NCBI RefSeq assembly: GCF_001431465.1
Contig: NZ_LDJJ01000021.1
Coordinates: 1 to 64,000 of the forward strand
Direction: 5' to 3'
Length of the DNA stretch: 64,000 nucleotides
Origin: Stenotrophomonas terrae
Lineage (GTDB): Bacteria > Pseudomonadota > Gammaproteobacteria > Xanthomonadales > Xanthomonadaceae
Shown here: positions 25,664 to 35,314 of the stretch, one piece after another
Layout of the letters: every line of letters begins with the position of its first letter
Numbering within the stretch: position 1 is the stretch's first letter
Made by a program: the position numbers and the translations under genes
Notes under the pieces: generated by a model
What the model was told of the DNA's origin: nothing
The model's database searches: none
Seen by the model: only the letters and a program-made list of their open reading frames with translations

Positions 25664-27145
25664 ATGAGCGAGCTGCAGGACCTGACCGCACTGATCCGCG
25701 CCAATACCCCGCTGATCGTCATCGAAACCCAGGACGAGACCCGCATCGTGGGCCTGTTCCGCGAGGCGTTGATGCATGTGTGGCGCTCCCTGTACCGCTG
25801 GTCGATCACCGAGGGCCTGCGCCGCATCGACATGGACCGCGAGGACGAGGCGGTGGGCCCGCCCGATGCCAGCGCGGCGCTGCGGATGATCCAGGAGGCC
25901 GACCAGCGCGGCATCTACCTGCTGCTCGATTTCCACCCCTACCTGGGCTACGCCAGCCACCAGCGGCTGCTGCGCGACATCATCCAGCGCCGCCACAGCC
26001 AGCCCCACGTGGTGGTGCTGGTGGGCACCAAGGTCGAGCTGCCGGCCGAACTGGAAGCCCTGGCGACCCGCTTCAACCCACGCCTGCCCGATGCCAACGC
26101 GCTGCTGAAGATGCTGCGCGAAGAGGCCACCAGCTACGCCCAGGAGAACGGCGGGCGGCGGGTGGAGGTGGACCAGGAGGCCGTGCAGCAGATCCTGCGC
26201 AACCTGCGCGGGCTGAGCATGACCGACGCCCGCCGCATCGCCCGCCAGCTTATCTATGCCGACGGCGCCCTGCAGGCCGACGACCTGCCGCAGCTGGCCA
26301 AGCTCAAGTTCGAGCTGCTCAACCGCAGCGGCCACCTGCATTACGAATACGACTCGGCCCGTTTCAACGACGTGGCCGGCGCGCGCCGGCTCAAGCGCTG
26401 GATCGAGCAGCGCCGCGCGGTGTTTGTCTCCGGCAACGCCCCGCCCGGGTTGGACCCGCCCAAGGGCATGCTGCTGCTGGGCGTGCAGGGCTGCGGCAAA
26501 TCCATGCTGGCCAAGGCCACCGCCGCCGGCTTCGGCGTGCCACTGCTGCGGCTGGATTTCGGCACCCTCTACAACAAGTACCACGGCGAGACCGAGAAGA
26601 ACCTGCGCGACGCGCTGGCCTCGGCCGAGCAGCTGGCACCCTGCGTGCTGTGGATAGACGAGGTCGAGAAAGGCCTGGCCAGCGGCGGCGAGGACGGTGG
26701 CGTGTCGCGCCGCGTACTCGGTTACCTGCTGACCTGGATGGCCGAGCGCAAGGCGCCGGTGTTCATCGTCGCCACCGCCAACCAGGTACAGGAGCTGCCG
26801 GCCGAACTGCTGCGCAAGGGCCGCTTCGACGAGATCTTCTTCGTCGACCTGCCCTCGCCCGACACCCGTGTCGAACTGCTGCACCTGCACCTGGCACGCC
26901 GCCAGCTGCAGCCGGATCTGTTCGCGCTGCCGGCACTGGCCGCGGCCAGCGATGGCTTCTCCGGCGCCGAGATCGAACAGGCCGTGGTCGCCGGGCTATA
27001 CGCCGCCCACGCCGAGCAGAAGCCGCTGGATACCGATCTGCTGATGACCGAGATCCGCAACACCCGGCCATTGTCGGTATTGATGGCCGAGCAGGTGCAG
27101 TCGCTACGCCATTGGGCACGCGAGCGCACCGTACCGGCGGATTGA
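25664..27145 (+). CDS. Ycf46-like AAA+ ATPase
   Basis: 493 residues. The N-terminal 230 form a degenerate ATPase-like domain (PLIVIETQDE, IYLLLDFHPYLG). The C-terminal half is an active AAA+ module: Walker A GVQGCGKS (273-280), Walker B CVLWIDEVEKG (327-337), sensor-1 FIVATAN and an arginine-finger region RKGRFDEIFFVDLP. This plan matches Ycf46, known in cyanobacteria and many proteobacteria, whose function is poorly defined. Divergent from the orphan parA with 133 nt between. Confidence 0.9.
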   Translation: MSELQDLTALIRANTPLIVIETQDETRIVGLFREALMHVWRSLYRWSITEGLRRIDMDREDEAVGPPDASAALRMIQEADQRGIYLLLDFHPYLGYASHQRLLRDIIQRRHSQPHVVVLVGTKVELPAELEALATRFNPRLPDANALLKMLREEATSYAQENGGRRVEVDQEAVQQILRNLRGLSMTDARRIARQLIYADGALQADDLPQLAKLKFELLNRSGHLHYEYDSARFNDVAGARRLKRWIEQRRAVFVSGNAPPGLDPPKGMLLLGVQGCGKSMLAKATAAGFGVPLLRLDFGTLYNKYHGETEKNLRDALASAEQLAPCVLWIDEVEKGLASGGEDGGVSRRVLGYLLTWMAERKAPVFIVATANQVQELPAELLRKGRFDEIFFVDLPSPDTRVELLHLHLARRQLQPDLFALPALAAASDGFSGAEIEQAVVAGLYAAHAEQKPLDTDLLMTEIRNTRPLSVLMAEQVQSLRHWARERTVPAD

Positions 27146-27206
27146 AGCTGGGTCAAAGAGCGTCAGCATCCGCCCCTTGCGCCACGCGAACGAGAGAAAC
27201 CAAACG

Positions 27207-27656
27207 GTAGTGCCGAGCCATGCTCGGCAGCGGCCTTGCCCGCAATGCCCGCGGCTACACCAACGGCAAGCAGACCCACACTTTGTGGGAGCGGCGTAAG
27301 CCGCGAAGCACACACTGCATCGGATGGCACAACTGCCAACGCTTTCAACAACATCAGCTTCGCGGCTTACGCCGCTCCCGCAAGCAAAAGCGTAGCCCGG
27401 GTAAGCGCAGCGCACCCGGGAGCACATTGCGCGCCCTGATGGCCGATAGCTCCAAACCCGAAACCATTGATACCCGAGCGCCTGCCGCACTGCTGCACAA
27501 CCCACTTCCCGGGTGCGCTGCGCTTACCCGGGCTACATCGCCGGCGTGCGAACCCGCTGTTTGTAGGAGCGGCGTAAGCCGCGAAGCTCGCACTGCATCA
27601 GATGGCACAGCTGCCAAGGCTTTCAACAAGGTCAGCTTCGCGGCTTACGCCGCTCC
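27207..27656. repeat. Composite of SMAG, GCGGCGTAAGCCGC and CCCGGG repeats
   Basis: This gene-free stretch (27146-27711) is almost entirely repeats. SMAG palindrome at 27207-27229. Module A: GGGAGCGGCGTAAGCCGCG at 27287 and its reverse complement ending at 27379, enclosing about 47 nt. Inner pair: CCCGGGTAAGCGCAGCGCAC at 27395-27420 and its complement at 27507-27536. Module B: 27566-27587 paired with 27635-27656, enclosing nearly the same 47 nt as module A. The order is A, inner arm, spacer, inner arm, B. Confidence 0.85.
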
Positions 27657-27711
27657 TACACACAGAAGCGTGGCCCCGGGTGACGGGGCCACGCGTACTT
27701 TGCGCTTGATG

Positions 27712-28776
27712 TCAGCGGCTTGGCGGCACTGGCGGCACTACCCACCCTGCTGGCGGCAGCAAGGGCTCGCCGCGGTGTTGCAGCAATCTGCGCATTGCCG
27801 GGATCTCGCCCTCCTCACCAAACCAGCGCATATATACCTGCGGTTCCACAGTCGATGCTTTCTGCGCGGGATCATTGTTGTTCAAGAGCTCGGCGCTACG
27901 AAAGAACAACCAATCCAACTGCCGAAGATACTCAGCTGAATTACGAGCGCTTTCAGATTGCGCCTCGATCCCTGCCAGCCGTTGCGCACCGGCCTTGGCG
28001 ATGATCATCGTGTCGCTGTCAGCCATTCGCTGCAGCAGGTTGCGGCATTGCTGACGCGGAAGGATGTCGGATCCATCGGCTGGACAGAGCGTCAATGCGG
28101 CTTTCAACTCCGGCTGCCACATGGCCAGCGCGATGCTGAAAAGCGTCACCACCCGCTCGTGTTCTGCATACAAGCCATTGTTGGCCTGTTCCCATTGCAG
28201 CGCCCGCTGTGGCTGGACCACAGGCCAGGCCATCCCGCTGGTGGCGGCATCCAGCAGCCGAATTATCAAAGGAAGCTGATCGCCATAACGTCGCGCATCC
28301 AAGGCATGTTGCTTGGCCTTGTCGGCGCCGTCCTGATCTCCACGCGTCTGCGCCCAACGCATCAACAACAACTGCGCATCGGCACCCTCTTCGTTCTGCA
28401 GCGTCGCTACCGCCTTCTCCACCGCACAATCGCCACCATCAAGGCATCGACGCACTGCGGTGGCCGCTATCAAGGGTTCATCGCTACCCTTGGCGATGGC
28501 TTCCAGCAGCCAGCGTTCCGCTTCTGGCGCCGGCTTCAGCTGGCCGGCCTGCAGGTCGAGCGAAAGCGGAGCCAATCCTGCAGCGGCGTACAGATTCAGC
28601 GCTTCGCCTGTGGCTGCAAGCTTGCGCGCCTGTTCCATCCGCGCCTGATTCTGTGCCTGCACCTGGACCAGCAGCTCTTCGGGAGCCGCGCCATCCTGGT
28701 CTTCCACAGCGGCCTTTGCGCCTGCACTTGAAGCGATCGCGCATAGCAGCAGTGCCCACATTCCCTGTCTACGCAT
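27712..28776 (-). CDS. Exported protein of unknown function
   Basis: 354 residues with a signal peptide (MWALLLCAIASSAGAKA). The mature part is helical, with Ala/Leu/Gln-rich repeats suggestive of a TPR- or Sel1-like scaffold, but I could not define regular units. It ends with a Pro-rich tail (PPAGWVVPPVPPSR) and has four Cys within the mature region. Start chosen at 28776 for its GGGAG site 6 nt upstream; another ATG lies 21 nt further up. Not recognised. No enzymatic motif seen. Confidence 0.75.
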   Translation of the reverse strand: MRRQGMWALLLCAIASSAGAKAAVEDQDGAAPEELLVQVQAQNQARMEQARKLAATGEALNLYAAAGLAPLSLDLQAGQLKPAPEAERWLLEAIAKGSDEPLIAATAVRRCLDGGDCAVEKAVATLQNEEGADAQLLLMRWAQTRGDQDGADKAKQHALDARRYGDQLPLIIRLLDAATSGMAWPVVQPQRALQWEQANNGLYAEHERVVTLFSIALAMWQPELKAALTLCPADGSDILPRQQCRNLLQRMADSDTMIIAKAGAQRLAGIEAQSESARNSAEYLRQLDWLFFRSAELLNNNDPAQKASTVEPQVYMRWFGEEGEIPAMRRLLQHRGEPLLPPAGWVVPPVPPSR

Positions 28777-28815
28777 GCCTGTCTCCCTCAAGAGCATCGA
28801 GTTTCGCTGTGCGGC

Positions 28816-29730
28816 TCAAGCCACCCGATCCAATACCCAGACCCAGGCCGGTAGCGTGACCAGCGACAACACAATGCCATAACCCACCATCGCCGCTGCC
28901 AGCCGCGGGGCCAGGCGATGCGAAATGGCCAGGGCGGCGGCGGTGATCATCGTCGGCATCGCGGTTTCCAGTACGTTGACCCGCAGCATCTCGCCCTGCA
29001 GGCCGAACGCCCATGACAAGGGCAATGCCGCCGCCGGCAGCACGATCAACTTGAGCAGCAGGCCGATGCCCAGCGGTGCCAGCTCAGCGCGCGACAGCCG
29101 CAGCTGGATGGTCAGCCCCACTGCCAGCATCACCAGCGGCAGCATGGCGTCGGATACGTTCTTCAGCGCGCCGGCAATCCAGCTGGGCGGGGTTGCCGGC
29201 ATCACCAGCAAGGCGAAGATCAGTGCCCATAGTGGTGGGAAGCGCGCAATGCGCAGCAGGATCTGGCCAGTGCTGGGCGGCGTATCGCCGCTGTAGCGCG
29301 CAAGCACATACAGGCCGAACGTGGACAGCATCACGAAGGTACCGAACTGGTCGTAGACCACCGCATACGGCAGGGCATGGTCACCCAGCAGCGCGCGCAC
29401 CATCGGGTAGCCGATGAAGCTGGAATTGCACAGCGCCACGCACAGCAGCAGCACCGCGTGCACCTGCCGTTCGAAACCAAAGACCCGCGTGGCCAGGCTC
29501 ACCAATGCCAGCGTCAACAGCATCAGCAGCCACGGCGTGAGCATGATGCCCAGCAGTGAGATATCCAGCTGCAGGCGCGGCACATAGGTCAGCACCGCTG
29601 CCGGCAGGCAGATGTACAACACCACCTTGTTGAGCACGTCGGCCGCGTTGTCCGGGAATACCCGAAAACGTGCGAACACCATGCCCAAGGCGAGCATGGC
29701 CAGGATCAGTGCGAATGCGTCGAATGCCAT
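28816..29730 (-). CDS. AEC-family (auxin efflux carrier type) permease
   Basis: 304-residue inner-membrane protein with ten hydrophobic helices in two five-helix halves, the AEC plan. Conserved features: NKVVLYICLPAAV in helix 2, a central LLCVALCNSSFIGYPMV with the NSSFxGxP motif, and LPLVMLAVGLTI in the second half. Bacterial members export or import small carboxylates such as malate or malonate; the substrate is unknown here. It is separate from neighbours by about 100 nt on its upstream side. Confidence 0.9.
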   Translation of the reverse strand: MAFDAFALILAMLALGMVFARFRVFPDNAADVLNKVVLYICLPAAVLTYVPRLQLDISLLGIMLTPWLLMLLTLALVSLATRVFGFERQVHAVLLLCVALCNSSFIGYPMVRALLGDHALPYAVVYDQFGTFVMLSTFGLYVLARYSGDTPPSTGQILLRIARFPPLWALIFALLVMPATPPSWIAGALKNVSDAMLPLVMLAVGLTIQLRLSRAELAPLGIGLLLKLIVLPAAALPLSWAFGLQGEMLRVNVLETAMPTMITAAALAISHRLAPRLAAAMVGYGIVLSLVTLPAWVWVLDRVA

Positions 29731-29834
29731 GGTGCAAGCTTGCGCCGCGCTGCCCCGCAGGGGGAATCAGCGCCGGCTCAAAACCTCCTGTCGCCGTACC
29801 CGCACGCTGCGGGTGCGGAATTGCAGCCCCGGCC

Positions 29835-30473
29835 TTACGGCCATGCCGGCGGATTGGCCGCCCATGCCTGCTGTACCTGGGCCAGCTGCGTGCGTTCGGC
29901 ATCGGTCCACAGTGGCAACAGCTGCGGATACGCCGTTGTTGCAGTCCACTGCCCCGGCTCGGTACGCACGGCGGCTGCATACCAGGCTACAGCTTCGTCC
30001 TTGCGATCCAGGTTCCACAGTGCCAACGCCAAGGTTGGCGGCAACCATGACGGATTGCCGCGGGTAGCCTCAGCCACCTTGGTCCAGTGATTCAAGGCGT
30101 CCTGGGCATCGCCGCGGCGATACAGGTCCCAGCCGTGGTTCCAGCGCAGGCCACGGGCCTGTGCGGAATTGTCCGCTACCGAGGCCAAGGCCTCCTGGTA
30201 CAGCTTGGCACCGAGCTCATCGCGACCATCACGGTAGGCGATGCTGGCCAACTGGGCCGTGGCTTCCACGCCCTTGCGGCCACGCTCGCGCAGCTTCATC
30301 AGCTGATCCACCGCATCCGCCTGTTCAGGCGGTACCGCGTGGATGGGCTTGGCCGCCACATCCTCGTCGAAATAGAACTCGTTGATCTTCGGCAGGCTCT
30401 GCGCCTGCACATTCGAAACAAGCAGACCCGCCAGCACCAACGCGCCAGCGACCATGCGCTTTGTAACCCCCAT
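29835..30473 (-). CDS. Exported TPR-like protein of unknown function
   Basis: 212 residues with a signal peptide (MVAGALVLAGLLVSNVQAQ) followed by helical repeats of TPR character (GAKLYQEALASVADN, WDLYRRGDAQDALNHWTKVAE, KDEAVAWYAAAVRTEPG). Three in-frame ATGs occur within 50 nt. The one at 30473 gives a basic n-region before the hydrophobic core and is preferred. Divergent from the indolepyruvate oxidoreductase gene. Function unknown. Confidence 0.75.
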   Translation of the reverse strand: MGVTKRMVAGALVLAGLLVSNVQAQSLPKINEFYFDEDVAAKPIHAVPPEQADAVDQLMKLRERGRKGVEATAQLASIAYRDGRDELGAKLYQEALASVADNSAQARGLRWNHGWDLYRRGDAQDALNHWTKVAEATRGNPSWLPPTLALALWNLDRKDEAVAWYAAAVRTEPGQWTATTAYPQLLPLWTDAERTQLAQVQQAWAANPPAWP

Positions 30474-30642
30474 GACTGCAACCCCCATCAAACAGTTATC
30501 CCCCACCCGGCCCCGATCCTAACCGCTCCCGGCGCTACGCGCGACATGGTTACAGGGTGATGAAAGCCCCGCTGCTACAATCCGCGGCTGCCACCGGCCC
30601 CGCCGGCTGGCATTTGCCAGCCGTTTCCGCAATGGGCCAGCC

Positions 30643-33600
30643 ATGACCAGTACTGCCGAACTTACCTCGCCTGCTTCCGCCAACGACCCGCTGATCGGCG
30701 TGCGTGATTCCGATTACACACTGGAGCACAAGTACACGCGTACCGATGGCCGCATCTACCTGAGCGGTGTACAGGCGCTGGTACGCCTGCCCTTGATGCA
30801 GCAGCAGCGCGATGCCGCCGCCGGCCTGAATACCGGCGGCTTCATCAGCGGCTACCGTGGCTCGCCGCTGGGCGGCTTCGACCTGGAGCTGTGGCGCGCG
30901 CGCAAGCACCTGGAAGCGGCCAAGGTGAAGTTCATCCCCGGCCTCAACGAAGACCTGGGCGCCACCATGGTCTGGGGCACGCAGCAGACCAACCTGTTCC
31001 CCGGTGCCAACGTTGATGGCGTGTATGGCATGTGGTACGGCAAGGGCCCGGGCGTGGACCGCTGCGGTGACGTGTTCAAGCACGCCAACGCCGCCGGCAC
31101 CTCGAAGCACGGTGGCGTGCTGGCACTGGCCGCCGACGACCATGCCTGCCGCAGCTCCACCCTGCCCCACGGCAGCGAAGAGGAGTTTGTCAGCGCGATG
31201 ATGCCGGTGCTGAACCCGGCCGGCGTGCAGGACATCCTCGACATGGGCCTGGTCGGCTGGGCGATGAGCCGCTACACCGGCCGCTGGATCGGCTTCAAGA
31301 CCATTGCCGAGACGGTGGAATCGTCGGCGTCGGTGGACGTCAACCCGTTCGCCCGCCAGATCATCCTGCCGGAAGATTTCGAGATGCCGGCCGCCGGCCT
31401 CAACATCCGCTGGCCGGACCCGCCGCTGGAACAGGAAATGCGCCTGCACCGTTATGCGGTGAAGGCCGCGCAGGCCTTTGCCCGCGCCAACGGCATCGAC
31501 AAGGTGGTGATGGATTCGCCGCGCGCGCGGCTGGGCATCGTCACCACCGGCAAGAGCTACCTGGACGTGCTGCAGGCGCTGGAATACCTGGGCCTGGACG
31601 AAAAGGCCTGCGCCGAGATCGGCATCCGCATCTACAAGGTGGGCATGACCTGGCCGCTGGAACCGCAGGGCATCGGTGAATTTTCCCGCGGGCTGGAAGA
31701 CATCGTGGTGGTGGAGGAGAAGAAGGCCTTCATCGAGCGGCAGATGAAGGAATACTTCTACAACTGGCCGGCCAACTGGGGCCCGCGCCCGTCGATCGTC
31801 GGCAAGTACGACGAACAGGGCGAGTGGATCCTGCCGTCCACCGGCGAGCTGACCCCGGCCACGATTGCCGGCGTGATCGGCCGCCGCATCCAGCGTTTCT
31901 TCAACACCGAGTCGATTGAAGAACGCCTGCGCTGGATGGACGTCAAGGAAGCCGAGATGGCCTTGCCGCGCGCGCAGTTCCCGCGCGTGCCGCATTACTG
32001 CTCCGGCTGCCCGCACAACACCTCCACCAAGGTGCCGGAAGGCTCGCGTGCGCTGGCTGGCATCGGCTGCCACTACATGGTGACGTGGATGGACCGCGAC
32101 ACCGACACCTTCACCCACATGGGTGGCGAAGGCGTCACCTGGGCCGGGCAAGCTGCGTTCACCGACACCGAACACGTGTTCCAGAACCTCGGCGACGGCA
32201 CCTATTTCCACAGCGGCTCGCTGGCGATCCGCCAGGCCATCGCCGCTGCCGTCAATATCACCTACAAGATCCTCTACAACGATGCGGTGGCGATGACCGG
32301 CGGTCAGCCGGTGGACGGCACCCTGACCGTGCCGCAGATCGCCCACCAGATGCGTTCGGAGGGCGTGTACACCATCGTGCTGCTGTCCGACGACATCCAG
32401 AAGTGGAAGTCGCGCCGCCACGAGTTCCCGAGTGATGTGGAGTTCCACGACCGCGCCGAACTCGACAGCGTGCAGCAGCACCTGCGCACGGTGAAGGGCA
32501 CCAGCATCCTGATCTACGAACAGACCTGCGCCACCGAGAAGCGCCGCCGCCGCAAGCGCGGCAAGATCGTCGACCCGGCCAAGCGCACCATGATCAACTC
32601 GCTGGTCTGCGAAGGCTGCGGCGATTGCGGTGAGAAGAGCTTCTGCGTCTCCGTGCTACCGAAGGAAACCGAGTTCGGGCGCAAGCGCGACATCGACCAG
32701 TCCAACTGCAACAAGGATTTCTCCTGCACCACCGGCTTCTGCCCGAGCTTCGTCACCGTGCACGGCGGCCAGCTGCGCAAGGGCAGCAAGAGCAGTGCCG
32801 CCAGCCTGCTCGACAACCTGCCGGCGCCCACCTTCCGCACCGATTTCTCGCAGCCCTGGAACATCCTGATCACCGGCGTCGGCGGCACCGGCGTAGTCAC
32901 CATCGGCGCCTTGCTCGGCATGGCCGGCCACCTTGAAGGCAAGGGCGCCAGCGTGCTCGACCAGACCGGTCTGGCGCAGAAGGGCGGCGCGGTCACCACC
33001 CATATCCGCCTGGCCAACAGCCCGGCCGACATCCACGCCGTACGCATCGCCGCCGGCGAAGCCGACCTGGTGCTGGGCTGCGACATGGTGGTGGTCAACG
33101 ACTACTGGGCGCTGTCCAAGGTGCGCGGCGAGCGCTCGCAGGTGGTGTTGAACACCTACGAAGCGATGCCCGGCACCTTCACCACCCACCCGGACATGCA
33201 GTTCCCGGCCGCCGACATCATTGCCGGCGTGAAGCTGGCACTGGGCGGGCGCGACCCGATCCTGCTCGACGCCACCCAGCTGGCCACGGCGCTGCTCGGT
33301 GACGCCATTGCGTCCAACCTGTTCATCCTCGGCTTCGCCTGGCAGCAGGGCCTGGTGCCGCTGTCGCTTGAATCGCTGATGCGTGCGGTGGAGCTCAACG
33401 GCGCCGCCGTGAGCATGAACCAGACCGCGTTCGCCTGGGGCCGCCTGGCCGCGATCGATCCGCAGGCCGTGCAACAGGCCGCCGGCCTGGTCCACAACGC
33501 ACCGACCGATGCCGAGCGCAAGCCGCACGCACTGCGCGAACTGCCGCCGGGCGAGTGGGAAGGCAGCGAAGCCGGCGCACCATCGGCACCGCGCAACCCC

Positions 33601-34353
33601 GGCAACGAGCCGGACGTGCGTGGCCTTCCGGCCGCCAGCCGCACCACCGGTGAAGCCGCCTTCGCCTCACTCGACGACGCCCATCTGTCGCGCTCGCTGG
33701 ACGAACTGATCGCCCGCCGCAGCAGCTTCCTCACCGACTACCAGGACGCCGCCTACGCCAACCGCTACCGCGCCCTGGTGGACGCAGTGCGCAAGGCCGA
33801 GCAGCAGGCCATCCCCGGCAGCACCGCATTGAGCGAAGCCACCGCGCGCTACTTCTTCAAGCTGATGGCCTACAAGGACGAATACGAAGTGGCCCGCCTG
33901 TACACCAGCGGCGACTTCATCAAGCGCGTGAGCGAGCAGTTCGAAGGCGATTACCAGGTGCGTTTCCACCTGGCCCCGCCGCTGTTCGCCAAGCGCGACG
34001 AACAAGGCCAGCTGCAGAAGAAGGAATACGGCCCATGGATGTTCAAGGCCTTCGGCCTGCTAGCCAGGTTCAAGGGCCTGCGCGGCGGCCGCTTCGACGT
34101 GTTCGGTTACACCGAGGAACGCCGCGGCGAGCGCCAGCTGATCAGTGACTACGAAAAGACCCTGCAGGAACTGATCAGTGGCCTGGATGCGCATCGTCTG
34201 GCACTGGCGGTGGATATCGCCAGCATCCCCGAGCACATCCGCGGCTACGGCCACGTCAAGGAAGCGCACCTGCACGAAGCCAAGGCGCGCGAAGCAAGCT
34301 TGCTGGCGACGTGGCGCAACCCGAAGGCGCTGCATATCGTGCAGATGGCCTGA
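30643..34353 (+). CDS. Indolepyruvate ferredoxin oxidoreductase family protein
   Basis: Giant fused 2-ketoacid oxidoreductase of 1236 residues combining the usual subunits in one chain. The N-terminal TPP/pyrimidine-like domains include FISGYRGSPLGG and the GEGVTW metal/TPP region. A cysteine-rich middle holds CSGCPHN near 452 and CEGCGDCG..C followed by further Cys near 655-700, consistent with an iron-sulfur cluster. A gamma-type domain begins NILITGVGGTGVVTIG near 745. It oxidatively decarboxylates aryl or branched 2-ketoacids from amino-acid breakdown, passing electrons to ferredoxin; the aerobic versions act in Phe, Tyr and Trp catabolism. A small inverted repeat (GGCTGGCA..TGCCAGCC, 30605-30622) lies just before the start. 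Confidence 0.93.
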   Translation: MTSTAELTSPASANDPLIGVRDSDYTLEHKYTRTDGRIYLSGVQALVRLPLMQQQRDAAAGLNTGGFISGYRGSPLGGFDLELWRARKHLEAAKVKFIPGLNEDLGATMVWGTQQTNLFPGANVDGVYGMWYGKGPGVDRCGDVFKHANAAGTSKHGGVLALAADDHACRSSTLPHGSEEEFVSAMMPVLNPAGVQDILDMGLVGWAMSRYTGRWIGFKTIAETVESSASVDVNPFARQIILPEDFEMPAAGLNIRWPDPPLEQEMRLHRYAVKAAQAFARANGIDKVVMDSPRARLGIVTTGKSYLDVLQALEYLGLDEKACAEIGIRIYKVGMTWPLEPQGIGEFSRGLEDIVVVEEKKAFIERQMKEYFYNWPANWGPRPSIVGKYDEQGEWILPSTGELTPATIAGVIGRRIQRFFNTESIEERLRWMDVKEAEMALPRAQFPRVPHYCSGCPHNTSTKVPEGSRALAGIGCHYMVTWMDRDTDTFTHMGGEGVTWAGQAAFTDTEHVFQNLGDGTYFHSGSLAIRQAIAAAVNITYKILYNDAVAMTGGQPVDGTLTVPQIAHQMRSEGVYTIVLLSDDIQKWKSRRHEFPSDVEFHDRAELDSVQQHLRTVKGTSILIYEQTCATEKRRRRKRGKIVDPAKRTMINSLVCEGCGDCGEKSFCVSVLPKETEFGRKRDIDQSNCNKDFSCTTGFCPSFVTVHGGQLRKGSKSSAASLLDNLPAPTFRTDFSQPWNILITGVGGTGVVTIGALLGMAGHLEGKGASVLDQTGLAQKGGAVTTHIRLANSPADIHAVRIAAGEADLVLGCDMVVVNDYWALSKVRGERSQVVLNTYEAMPGTFTTHPDMQFPAADIIAGVKLALGGRDPILLDATQLATALLGDAIASNLFILGFAWQQGLVPLSLESLMRAVELNGAAVSMNQTAFAWGRLAAIDPQAVQQAAGLVHNAPTDAERKPHALRELPPGEWEGSEAGAPSAPRNPGNEPDVRGLPAASRTTGEAAFASLDDAHLSRSLDELIARRSSFLTDYQDAAYANRYRALVDAVRKAEQQAIPGSTALSEATARYFFKLMAYKDEYEVARLYTSGDFIKRVSEQFEGDYQVRFHLAPPLFAKRDEQGQLQKKEYGPWMFKAFGLLARFKGLRGGRFDVFGYTEERRGERQLISDYEKTLQELISGLDAHRLALAVDIASIPEHIRGYGHVKEAHLHEAKAREASLLATWRNPKALHIVQMA

Positions 34354-34377
34354 GCAGGCAACGGATACGCTGCCTAT

Positions 34378-34407
34378 GCGCAATGCAACCTAGGGGTTGC
34401 ATTGCGC
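34378..34407. terminator. Bidirectional terminator hairpin
   Basis: GCGCAATGCAACC and GGTTGCATTGCGC make a perfect 13-bp stem with a 4-nt loop, between the convergent ends of the oxidoreductase (34353) and the TonB-like gene (34464). No long U-run follows. Confidence 0.7.
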
Positions 34408-34463
34408 GGCTTGAGTTTCAGCGTCAACGTTGAAGTTCAAGGCTGTTACCGACTGAACCTGCT

Positions 34464-34868
34464 TCAGCGGACCTCGAAATCCATGGATACCAGGGAGGGC
34501 CGCACTTGCCCGCCTACCTGTGCCGGCGTCCATTGAACGGAAAGAATCACCTGCTTCTCCTGTTCGGTCAGCCCCATTCGGGAAGGGTAGGAAACGATGG
34601 CTTCCTGCGGCCTGCCGGTTTCGTCCAGGACAACCACAACGCAGGTCAGGCTGCTGCCTGAGCGCATCCAGATGCTGCGTGGAAAATGGGGCAGCTTTTC
34701 CACCGGCTTCGGTTCCACATCGGCGGTTTCGCCGATCACGTGATCGGGAAGCAGCCTCTGGATTTCTGCCAGAAGGGGCGCTTTCTCACACGAGAGTATG
34801 GGGCGGTCACGCGCAATGGCGTTGTTTGCCGTCAATAAAAGTGCTGCAACTACCATGAATTTCAGCAT
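34464..34868 (-). CDS. Small exported protein with TonB C-terminal-like domain
   Basis: 134 residues: signal peptide (MLKFMVVAALLLTANNAIA), then a domain resembling the TonB carboxyl terminus, with TCVVVVLDETGRPQEAIVSY and WTPAQVGGQVRPS matching the V-D-x-x-G-x-V / W-x-x-P-A-x-x-x-G pattern. It has no membrane anchor beyond the signal and no proline spacer, so it cannot act as a conventional TonB energy transducer. Two Cys (CEK, TCV) could form a disulfide. Stand-alone secreted forms like this are common in Xanthomonadaceae with unknown role. Confidence 0.7.
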   Translation of the reverse strand: MLKFMVVAALLLTANNAIARDRPILSCEKAPLLAEIQRLLPDHVIGETADVEPKPVEKLPHFPRSIWMRSGSSLTCVVVVLDETGRPQEAIVSYPSRMGLTEQEKQVILSVQWTPAQVGGQVRPSLVSMDFEVR

Positions 34869-35020
34869 TTGGCGTCGCCATTCGAATGGTTGGATTTGCC
34901 GGGTCCGCTATCGGCCATTTCAGCGCCCGCCAATGGCCAAGGGCTGCGTTTCCCTACCCACGATCAATCTTACGAATCCCAAGCTGACCCGACTCCGCTC
35001 TCAGCCAAGAGCGAACGGCA

Positions 35021-35311
35021 TCAGCCAGCCAGCATTCTCTCAAAACTTTGTATCGAAGGATCAATATCGTGCCAGGCGCAATCACGGCCGCTGCAGAGCA
35101 GCATCTGCGGCGTGAACCGAGTGGGATCGTGGAGACTCGCCGCGTAGATCACGAAAAGATCCGGCATGGCCACGGATGTCAGATAAAACGGGCATCCGCA
35201 GGTCGAGCAGAGGCTGTGCGTCTTCTCGTTCCCGCTGTCGCCGGCAAGCTGCGTCTACTTGAATGGATTGCTGGGGCCTGCCACCTCACAGCGTCGCGGG
35301 AAGCCCTGCTG
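35021..35311 (-). pseudogene. Decayed GFA-family (glutathione-dependent formaldehyde-activating, Mss4-fold) gene
   Basis: The minus strand ends at a TGA at 35021-35023 and upstream reads a clear GFA C-terminus: GDSGNEKTHSLCSTCG, then CPFYLTSVAMPDLFVIYAAS and WHDIDPSIQSFERM. The CxxC zinc pair (C-STC) is kept. An in-frame TAG at 35255-35257 interrupts it. Upstream of that the frame still shows plausible family residues (CEVAGPSNPF), but the N-terminal Cys-rich half runs into the 3' end of the LysR gene and is missing. So it is both truncated and nonsense-mutated. Confidence 0.7.
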
Positions 35312-35314
35312 CAA

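Noticed and set aside
27207-27656. Repeats considered as a CRISPR array
   Set aside because: Units are inverted, not direct, of mixed families with no regular unique spacers, and no cas genes are nearby.
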